A stretch of DNA of 15,067 bases from CAZTKP01 sp964614215 (lineage in GTDB: Bacteria; UBP6; UBA1177), in assembly GCA_964614215.1 (NCBI GenBank), contig CAZTKP010000057.1, positions 1 through 15,067 on the forward strand, given 5' to 3'. Made by a program: the position numbers and the translations under genes. Below the pieces are notes generated by a model. It was not told the DNA's origin, searched no databases, and saw only the letters and a program-made list of their open reading frames with translations. Shown piece after piece: positions 6,251 to 11,891 of the stretch. Position 1 is the stretch's first letter, and the number at the start of each line of letters is the position of its first letter.

Positions 6251-7167
6251 AAGACAAGATCAGACGTTTTTTCACTGAATTCAGCAGAGAAAAGATAATA
6301 GCTCTCTTTGTTACTTTTATTATCTGGACCTTTGCGGTGAATAGAAATCAGGAAACAAGAAGTTTCAATGTAAAAGTAAATATAAAGACAGCAAAAGAAC
6401 ATGTCCTTGCTTCTGATGCGGTGGACACGGTCCATGTCAAAGTATCGGGAAGTGTCTTTGATTTTGCAGGGATCGATCCGGAAGATCTAGCTCTTAATAT
6501 TGATCTTTCAAACAGAAAGCCTGGCAAATTCACCAGGTTTCTGGACTCCGGAATGCTGAAAATGGGAGGAAACCTCAAAGTTGTCAAGATCTTTCCCAGC
6601 GAACTGGTCTTTAAAACTGAAAAGAAGGCGGAGAAAGTTGTTGCTGTTGAACCGTGGCTTGAAGGTCAGCCTCCTGTAGGATGGAAACTCAAAGGTTATA
6701 AAACTGTTCCGGAAAAGGTAAAGATATCAGGACCTCAGGAAACAGTTGAGGAAATAGATTCGGTCTCGACTCAGAGAATTGAGCTTGGAGAGTTAAAGAG
6801 TTCTGTTAATAGAGATGTTGAGGTTTCTCTTCCTTCGCCGTACATGTCAGTTGCCGGTGACAAAAATGTAAAAGTTAAGATCGAGCTGGAAAGGGATATA
6901 AAGATCAGAACTTTTGACAAGGTTCCGATCGTTGTCGAAGGAGATAAAAAGGCAAAAATAGATCCTTCACATGTTAAAGTCAGACTAAAAGGCCCAAAAG
7001 ATGAGCTTGAAAAGCTCGAAAGTAAAGGTTTTAACGTCTATGTAAAGGATGCTGTCGGCAGAAAGAACTACACCGTCGATTCTTATTTTCTTAAAGATCT
7101 GTCCTCTGAGATAGAGCTTCTGGATGTGAGAAAGATGTCTATAAAGGTCAGAAAGGAATCAAAATGA
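6247..7167 (+). CDS. cdaR: YbbR-domain protein, CdaA regulator
   Basis: A 306-residue protein with one N-terminal membrane helix (about residues 17-31) and a short cytoplasmic lead. About 270 extracytoplasmic residues follow, with roughly three YbbR-like beta-rich repeats (starting near 35, 122 and 212). The repeat signature is visible in the VxVSGP-like stretches: HVKVSGSV, KVKISGPQETVE and HVKVRLKGPKDELE. In Firmicutes the equivalent CdaR binds CdaA and tunes c-di-AMP output. The same role here is inferred from gene order and the 4-bp translational overlaps on both sides. The repeat count is a visual estimate. Confidence 0.9.
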   Translation: MKDKIRRFFTEFSREKIIALFVTFIIWTFAVNRNQETRSFNVKVNIKTAKEHVLASDAVDTVHVKVSGSVFDFAGIDPEDLALNIDLSNRKPGKFTRFLDSGMLKMGGNLKVVKIFPSELVFKTEKKAEKVVAVEPWLEGQPPVGWKLKGYKTVPEKVKISGPQETVEEIDSVSTQRIELGELKSSVNRDVEVSLPSPYMSVAGDKNVKVKIELERDIKIRTFDKVPIVVEGDKKAKIDPSHVKVRLKGPKDELEKLESKGFNVYVKDAVGRKNYTVDSYFLKDLSSEIELLDVRKMSIKVRKESK

Positions 7168-8525
7168 CACAGAAAAAACTGTTTGGAACGGATGGTGTCA
7201 GAGGGCGGGCTGACGTGTATCCTCTGACTTCTGAGGCTGTGACAGTTCTCGGAAGGGCCATAGCTCTGTATTTTAAGAAAAGAACAGGACGGAAAAAAGG
7301 TGCCGCATCAATAGGAATGGATCCCAGGATCTCATCTTCAATGCTTGCAGACGCTGTTGCTGCAGGAATAAGAAGTGCCGGGATCGATGTTGTGATGCTC
7401 GGTGTTGTTCCGACCCCGCTTGTAAGTATGCATGTTGTTGAAAAAAATCACGATTTCGGAATAGTGATATCTGCAAGTCACAACCCATATCACGATAATG
7501 GAGTAAAGATATTCAACGAAAAAGGAACAAAGCTCAGCGATGAAGAAGAGCTTGAAATAGAGAAAATCTATTTTAATGAAAAAGAAGCCCGGAAAGTCGA
7601 TGAAAATGGATCCTGGAAAATTTCTGAAGATTTAAAAGCAGTTGACAGTTATGCTCAGAAAATAAAAGACTTCTATGGCGAATATATAAATAAATTCAGA
7701 AGTTTAAACATGACAGTTGACTGTGCGAACGGAGCTTTTTCAAAAGTTGCATCCAAGGTGTTTAGCAATTTCTCACAGATCGATGTCCGGATATATAACA
7801 ACAATCCGGACGGTATAAATATTAACGACAACTGCGGAGCGCTTTATCCTCACAATCTGGCAGATAAAGTTATTGAGAACAGAAGCATTATGGGGATCAC
7901 TTTTGACGGTGACGGCGACAGGTTCATTGCTCTTGACGAAGAGGGAAATGTTGTTGACGGAGATAAACTGATAGGAATGGCGGCAGTCTTTCTTAAAAGC
8001 CAGGGAAAGCTCAGAAACAACACAGTGGTTACAACAGTTATGAGCAACGCCGGACTGGAAATGTATCTTAAGGACCACGGAATAAAACTGCTCCGGGCGG
8101 GTGTGGGCGACAAGTATGTTTTTGAGATGATGAAGGAAACGGATTCAGTGCTTGGAGGAGAGAACAGCGGGCATATAATTCTGATGGATTTTAATCCGAC
8201 AGGTGACGGCATGTCTGCGGCAATGCTTACCTTAAGCGTAATGGCAGGCACAGGCAGAAAACTGTCGCAACTTGCTGAAGAGATTAAGCTTTTTCCACAA
8301 GTTCTCTCTAAAATTAAGGTCCGGGAAAAGGTTCCGCTTAAAGAAGTGGAAGGACTTGCCGAGCTTTCTGAAAAGTTGGAGCAGGGACTTAACGGCGGAA
8401 GAATTTTCCTTAGATACAGCGGCACGGAAGCTGTGCTTAGAATTCTTGCTGAAGGCCCCGAGAAAGATAAGGTCGAAGAAGCTGAGAGGACGGTTAGAGA
8501 ATTTCTTGTTGAGAAACTGACATGA
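7164..8525 (+). CDS. glmM: Phosphoglucosamine mutase
   Basis: GlmM converts glucosamine-6-phosphate to glucosamine-1-phosphate for UDP-GlcNAc, and so for peptidoglycan and lipopolysaccharide. At 453 residues it has the normal length, and all four alpha-D-phosphohexomutase signatures are present. These are FGTDGVRG at the N-terminus, the phosphoserine loop ISASHNP with catalytic Ser105, the metal loop DGDGDR (Asp248, Asp250, Asp252), and GGENSGH followed by the phosphate loop RYSGTEA (417-423). The sequence alone resembles the GlmM branch rather than phosphomannomutase. Its place after cdaA-ybbR supports this, since GlmM is known in Firmicutes to bind and inhibit CdaA. It overlaps both neighbours by 4 bp. 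Confidence 0.95.
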   Translation: MTQKKLFGTDGVRGRADVYPLTSEAVTVLGRAIALYFKKRTGRKKGAASIGMDPRISSSMLADAVAAGIRSAGIDVVMLGVVPTPLVSMHVVEKNHDFGIVISASHNPYHDNGVKIFNEKGTKLSDEEELEIEKIYFNEKEARKVDENGSWKISEDLKAVDSYAQKIKDFYGEYINKFRSLNMTVDCANGAFSKVASKVFSNFSQIDVRIYNNNPDGININDNCGALYPHNLADKVIENRSIMGITFDGDGDRFIALDEEGNVVDGDKLIGMAAVFLKSQGKLRNNTVVTTVMSNAGLEMYLKDHGIKLLRAGVGDKYVFEMMKETDSVLGGENSGHIILMDFNPTGDGMSAAMLTLSVMAGTGRKLSQLAEEIKLFPQVLSKIKVREKVPLKEVEGLAELSEKLEQGLNGGRIFLRYSGTEAVLRILAEGPEKDKVEEAERTVREFLVEKLT

Positions 8526-8848
8526 TAGCAGGAATCGGAACAGACATCGTTGAAATAGAAAGACTTAAAGATAAAAGAGATCTGTGGAAAAGATTTCTGT
8601 CGCAGGAAGACTGGAAATATGTGGACAGATTTAAAGATCCTAACGAAAGAGTCGCCGGTTTCTGGGCGGCAAAAGAAGCTCTGGTAAAAGCTGTTGATGA
8701 TAAATCGATCGAATTTAGAGACATTACAATTGCGCATACAGAAAATGGAAAACCGTTCTTTAAAGGTCTTAAAAAAGAAGGAAAGTTCTTCCTTTCCATA
8801 AGCCATGAAAAGCGCTTTGCAACAGCGGTAGTTATATGGGAAAAGTAG
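8522..8848 (+). CDS. acpS: Holo-[acyl-carrier-protein] synthase
   Basis: AcpS transfers 4'-phosphopantetheine from CoA to apo-ACP, enabling fatty-acid and lipid synthesis. At 108 residues it is slightly short for the family (about 120) but keeps the essential features. These are GIGTDIVEIER with Mg-binding Asp8, FWAAKEALVKA with Glu52 and Lys56, and SISHEKRFATAVV (Ser94, His95) near the C-terminus. The start codon overlaps the glmM stop as ATGA, and the 3' end overlaps the HAD gene by 13 bp. Placing acpS behind glmM is common in deltaproteobacteria-like genomes, often with pdxJ between them; pdxJ is absent here. Confidence 0.94.
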   Translation: MIAGIGTDIVEIERLKDKRDLWKRFLSQEDWKYVDRFKDPNERVAGFWAAKEALVKAVDDKSIEFRDITIAHTENGKPFFKGLKKEGKFFLSISHEKRFATAVVIWEK

Positions 8849-9678
8849 CTGAATTTAGAGGAATTTTTTTTACTGACCTTGATGGAACCTTGGCAGAAGT
8901 CGGTGGAAAAGTAAGCGAAAAGGATAAGGCAACTCTCAGAAAGCTGGGAGATCTTAAAATTGCCAGAATCGTGGTTACCGGCAGGTCACTTTTTTCAGCG
9001 GAAAAGGTGATCGATGAGAATTTTCCAATTGACTACCTGATCTGTTCCACAGGCTCATTAATTGTAAGCTGGCCTGATAAAAAGATCCTTAAAAAACAGA
9101 ATCTTACTCCACCAGAAGTGGAAAGATCGGCAGACCTTTTCAGAAGTTACAATATTGATTTTATGGTACTTCACGAAACACCGGAAAATCATAAGTTCGA
9201 TTCCTTCATTTTTGATGAGCCGCACCCCGATGTGCTTAGAAGACACAGCTTTTATGAAGGGTATTACAAGGTTAGACCTTATCAGGAGAAAATCTCAAGA
9301 GGAGGTTGCCAACTGATTGGAATTATTGATGAAAACGAAGTCGTTTTTGGGGAAATAATTGAGAAAAGTAAAGGGCTTAAAGTTATTAGAAGCACCTCTC
9401 CTCTTGATAAAAAGTCAATGTGGATAGAGATCTATCCCGCTGTAGTGTCAAAAGGAAAATCTGTTCACCATATGCTTGAATACCTTAACATTAAAAAGGA
9501 AATGACAGCAGCAGTCGGCAACGATTTTAATGATACCGACATGCTTGAAGAGGCGGGAATGTCATTTGTTGTTGCAAATTCACCTGAAAAGATGAAGTCA
9601 AAATTTAAAAATGTTTCAAGTTGTAATGAAAACGGGTTTTCGGAAGCGGTAGAGGATTTTCTTACTGAGACATTTTAG
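8836..9678 (+). CDS. Cof-type HAD-superfamily hydrolase
   Basis: A 280-residue haloacid-dehalogenase phosphatase of the Cof/IIB type. Motif I is FTDLDGTLA (nucleophile Asp14, acid/base Asp16). Motif II is VVTGRS (Thr48). A large cap domain fills the middle, and SKGKS (Lys206) supplies motif III. Motif IV is GNDFNDTDML (Asp230, Asp233). It should be a cytoplasmic Mg-dependent phosphatase acting on a small phosphate ester such as a sugar phosphate; the substrate cannot be read from sequence. It is the last gene of the folP operon. Its start overlaps acpS by 13 bp with only a weak ribosome site, suggesting coupled translation. The 3' end overlaps the convergent DUF4412-like gene by 17 bp. Confidence 0.9.
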   Translation: MGKVAEFRGIFFTDLDGTLAEVGGKVSEKDKATLRKLGDLKIARIVVTGRSLFSAEKVIDENFPIDYLICSTGSLIVSWPDKKILKKQNLTPPEVERSADLFRSYNIDFMVLHETPENHKFDSFIFDEPHPDVLRRHSFYEGYYKVRPYQEKISRGGCQLIGIIDENEVVFGEIIEKSKGLKVIRSTSPLDKKSMWIEIYPAVVSKGKSVHHMLEYLNIKKEMTAAVGNDFNDTDMLEEAGMSFVVANSPEKMKSKFKNVSSCNENGFSEAVEDFLTETF

Positions 9679-10441
9679 GCATTTCAGTTTTTTTGTAACC
9701 CTTCGGGATCTTAAACTTTTCAATGCCTACTTTGGTTTTTTCTATTGAAACGATCTTGTGAGTTCCAACAACTTTTCCGTTCACATAGGTGATATTCTTA
9801 ACAGGAACGCCGCGGGTCTTGAATTCCTGCCAGGCAGGTTCTCCTTTGCCGTCCATACTGTAGTCGTTGCCTACTTTGACAAGTCTTTCCAGCTCAATGA
9901 GAGAGCATTTAAGTTTTTTGGTGGGGACAGTGCACATTTCCTCAACTTTTAAGGCGCCTTTTGTTCCCTCGTAGTATGTGCATGTCTGCCCGTTCCATTT
10001 TTCGGTCTTTCCTGTTTTCTTATATATGACAGGAGTTTTATCATCCTGGCCGGACATCATCTTCATCTGTGCTTCAACAGCAGCTTTCTGTTCAGGCGGC
10101 AGTTGGGCCAGAGCTGCTTTCTGCTGTTCCATGATAGCCTTCATTTTGGCCTTCATCTGAACTTTCATTTTGTCGATCTCGGCTTTGGTCATCTGGATAT
10201 ATGTCTTATCCTTGTGGTTAAGCATAGTGACGGTTTTTTTCTTGAGATCATAGAGAATTGTCTGGTCCCCGTTCTGTTTGGGCTCTATTCTCAGGTTGTC
10301 TCCGTCAATGAGAAGTATGCCGACATCTTTCTCGTTGTCCGATGCGCTTACACTTTCGGTAACGATCTTTGTTCCACCGAAAAGGGCGATGGTCGAGAAC
10401 ATTGTGATCATTAATAAAACTGTTTTTAATCTAAAGGTCAT
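9662..10441 (-). CDS. Secreted DUF4412-like protein with Met/Lys-rich insert
   Basis: A 259-residue protein with a Sec signal peptide (about residues 1-22: TFRLK then a hydrophobic Leu/Met/Ile core). What follows resembles DUF4412 periplasmic proteins: short strands such as NLRIEPKQNGDQTILYDLKK, then TMLNHKDKTYIQM. A later half has WNGQTCTYYEG, MCTVPTKKL and an ending KFKIPKGYKK. Between them, about residues 84-134 form a predicted helical insert rich in Met, Lys, Gln and Ala with an LPPEQ turn. Two cysteines in the second half (in QTCTYY and EMCTVP) could form a disulfide, and a third follows in KLKCSL. Function is unknown. A GGAGG site (10448-10452, 6-nt spacer) supports the start. It is divergent from the ECF sigma gene. 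Confidence 0.75.
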   Translation of the reverse strand: MTFRLKTVLLMITMFSTIALFGGTKIVTESVSASDNEKDVGILLIDGDNLRIEPKQNGDQTILYDLKKKTVTMLNHKDKTYIQMTKAEIDKMKVQMKAKMKAIMEQQKAALAQLPPEQKAAVEAQMKMMSGQDDKTPVIYKKTGKTEKWNGQTCTYYEGTKGALKVEEMCTVPTKKLKCSLIELERLVKVGNDYSMDGKGEPAWQEFKTRGVPVKNITYVNGKVVGTHKIVSIEKTKVGIEKFKIPKGYKKTEMPKMSQ

Positions 10442-10476
10442 TTTTATCCTCCGGAATTATTAATATCAAACAGTGG

Positions 10477-10482
10477 AGTATA
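10477..10482 (-). promoter_or_regulatory. Possible -10 element for the DUF4412-like gene
   Basis: TATACT on the minus strand, 36 bp upstream of the start codon and preceded by a T-rich tract. No good -35 is seen at 16-18 bp, so the call is weak. The remainder of 10442-10582 is AT-rich with no other clear element. Confidence 0.3.
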
Positions 10483-10570
10483 GATTATTTTGAAAAAAAA
10501 GGCTATCTTATTGTAGGGAGAAATTTTTTTTACATTTTCTGTCTTTAAGTCGTTCAGTTAGTTAGAGACC

Positions 10571-10577
10571 GGGGAGG
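10571..10577 (+). promoter_or_regulatory. Ribosome binding site setting the ECF sigma start
   Basis: GGGGAGG lies 5 nt before ATG 10583. The in-frame GTG at 10580 is only 2 nt away and is an unlikely start. Confidence 0.75.
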
Positions 10578-10582
10578 TAGTG

Positions 10583-11104
10583 ATGTTTGAGAAGGCCGAC
10601 AACGAAAGTTATTTTAAAAAGCTTTTCTGGGACAAACGTTATTTTGTCCAGGGAATTGTCAGAAAATACATTCGGAACGATGATCTTGTCGATGACCTTG
10701 TTCAGAAGACTTTTCTTAAGCTGTATCTCAACCTTAAAAAGGTGAGAAAAGCAGAGTTTCTTAACGCCTATATCCATAGAATTACTGTTAATACGGTTCT
10801 TGACTGCCTTAGAAAAAGGTCAAATGAAATAGAAGTTGCTGTCGAGCATCTGGAGGAGATATTTTCTGATGGAAGAGACAGTGAAAAAGACCTTAACGAC
10901 AAAATGGCTCTGAACCTTTTCAGGGATCATCTTACAGCTCTGCCCCGAAAAAGAAGGGAGGTTGTTTCTCTTAGAATTCTTGAAGAAAAGACCTTTTCCG
11001 AGATATCTACTGTTCTTGGAATTTCCGAAGTGTCTGCCAGAAACCTTTTTTCAATTGCCATGAAGGGTCTGAGAACAAAACTTTTAAAAGAGGGAGGCTA
11101 CTGA
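10583..11104 (+). CDS. ECF-type RNA polymerase sigma factor
   Basis: A 173-residue sigma-70-family factor with only regions 2 and 4. Region 2 (about residues 10-77) includes DDLVDDLVQKTFLKLYLNL and then FLNAYIHRITVNTVLDCLRK, the promoter-melting helix. A short acidic linker follows. Region 4 (about 118-168) includes LPRKRREVVSLRILEEKTFSEIS, then ISEVSARNLFSIAMKGLR. It would direct RNA polymerase to stress promoters. The stop codon overlaps the next ATG (TGATG), and that gene encodes a small membrane protein, the usual position of an anti-sigma factor. Transcription signals upstream are not clear; I did not find a persuasive ECF-type -35/-10 pair. Confidence 0.9.
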   Translation: MFEKADNESYFKKLFWDKRYFVQGIVRKYIRNDDLVDDLVQKTFLKLYLNLKKVRKAEFLNAYIHRITVNTVLDCLRKRSNEIEVAVEHLEEIFSDGRDSEKDLNDKMALNLFRDHLTALPRKRREVVSLRILEEKTFSEISTVLGISEVSARNLFSIAMKGLRTKLLKEGGY

Positions 11105-11370
11105 TGGATAATGAAAGAAAATGGGAAAAAATGTACAGTGACGTTATCACTGAAGGAAAAAAGATCAAAAAAAGAAGGACAATAATAAAGTCGCTGGGAG
11201 CAACAGCTTTTGCGATCATGCTTGCACTGACCTTTGTTTTTTCCGGAGAAAGCAGAGTTGAAAGCATGAATCCTGACATGACAGCGGAAGTTCAGACGGT
11301 TGATGAACTTGAAGTTGCGATGATTGCTTCCGACACTTTTTTTGATAATGATCTGGGAGTTGTTTACTAA
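11104..11370 (+). CDS. Small single-pass membrane protein, candidate anti-sigma factor
   Basis: An 88-residue protein with a basic, charged N-terminal segment (residues 1-26), one membrane helix (about 27-46) and a 40-residue acidic C-terminus expected in the periplasm. It starts on the sigma-factor stop codon (TGATG), with GGGAGG 6 nt ahead, so the two are translationally coupled. Position and topology suggest an anti-sigma factor tethering the ECF sigma to the membrane. However, it has no cysteine and hence no HxxxCxxC zinc motif, and the cytoplasmic part is much shorter than normal anti-sigma domains. I recognise no family. It could instead be a sensor fragment or a membrane partner of the Spy-like protein. 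Confidence 0.7.
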   Translation: MDNERKWEKMYSDVITEGKKIKKRRTIIKSLGATAFAIMLALTFVFSGESRVESMNPDMTAEVQTVDELEVAMIASDTFFDNDLGVVY

Positions 11371-11377
11371 ATTAGAT

Positions 11378-11381
11378 GGAG
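11378..11381 (+). promoter_or_regulatory. Ribosome binding site setting the Spy-like start
   Basis: GGAG lies 6 nt before ATG 11388. It overlaps an upstream in-frame ATG at 11376, which has no ribosome site of its own. Starting at 11388 gives a clean signal peptide. Confidence 0.65.
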
Positions 11382-11387
11382 ATTAAA

Positions 11388-11891
11388 ATGAAAAAAACAA
11401 TTAAATTTACAGTTCTTACTGCACTGATTTTTCTGATGATTCCTCTTTTTGCTCAGCATAGAGGAATGGGTGGTCCCGGTGACGGTCCAGGTCACAAGGG
11501 CGGACATCCCGGAATGAGGGCGATCATGAAGGATGCAATGCTTGAGGAGGCAGGTGTTCCTGAAGCGAAAAGAGCAGAGATCAGAAAAAAAGGTCATGAG
11601 ATCCACAAGAAGATGATGGACCTTAACTTTAAGGTCAGTGAGCTCAGACTGAAGATCAAAAATGAGTACGAAAAGAAGAATCCCAGCATTAAGGATCTGA
11701 AGAGTATGAATCTAAAGATCGCAGATCTCAGAAAAGAACAGTTTCTTCTGATGGGTAATTTCAAGATCGACACTTTTGCCTCTCTTACTGTTGAGCAGAG
11801 AAAGAAGCTGCTTGAGCTTATGAAGGAAAGAAGAAAAGAATTTATGGGAAGAATGAAAGGAAAACACGGGAAAAAAGGAAAAAGGAAATAG
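11388..11891 (+). CDS. Spy/CpxP-like periplasmic protein
   Basis: A 167-residue exported protein. The signal peptide (MKKTIKFTVL... PLFA, residues 1-22) is followed by a Gly/His-rich stretch (about 23-45: HRGMGG, GPGHKGGHPGM). Next come highly charged helices rich in Lys, Glu, Met and Leu. The LTxxQ motif of the Spy/CpxP/CnrX family appears as LTVEQRKKLLELM near residue 128. The C-terminus is very basic (GRMKGKHGKKGKRK). Family members act as periplasmic chaperones or metal/stress sensors. Placement behind an ECF sigma and a small membrane protein suggests a role as an output or feedback sensor of that system; this is inference. The His/Gly-rich head could bind metal ions. Confidence 0.8.
   Translation: MKKTIKFTVLTALIFLMIPLFAQHRGMGGPGDGPGHKGGHPGMRAIMKDAMLEEAGVPEAKRAEIRKKGHEIHKKMMDLNFKVSELRLKIKNEYEKKNPSIKDLKSMNLKIADLRKEQFLLMGNFKIDTFASLTVEQRKKLLELMKERRKEFMGRMKGKHGKKGKRK

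Noticed and set aside
7850..8806. Long minus-strand frame of 318 codons opposite glmM and acpS
   Set aside because: The opposite strand has two certain enzymes with all motifs. This frame is Ser/Phe-rich with no family pattern, typical of an antisense shadow.
10516..10545. ECF-type autoregulatory promoter before the sigma gene
   Set aside because: A GGAGAAATT and a CTGTCTT lie near the expected distance, but the match to known ECF promoters is loose and the region is T-rich. No second copy was seen upstream of the DUF4412-like gene.
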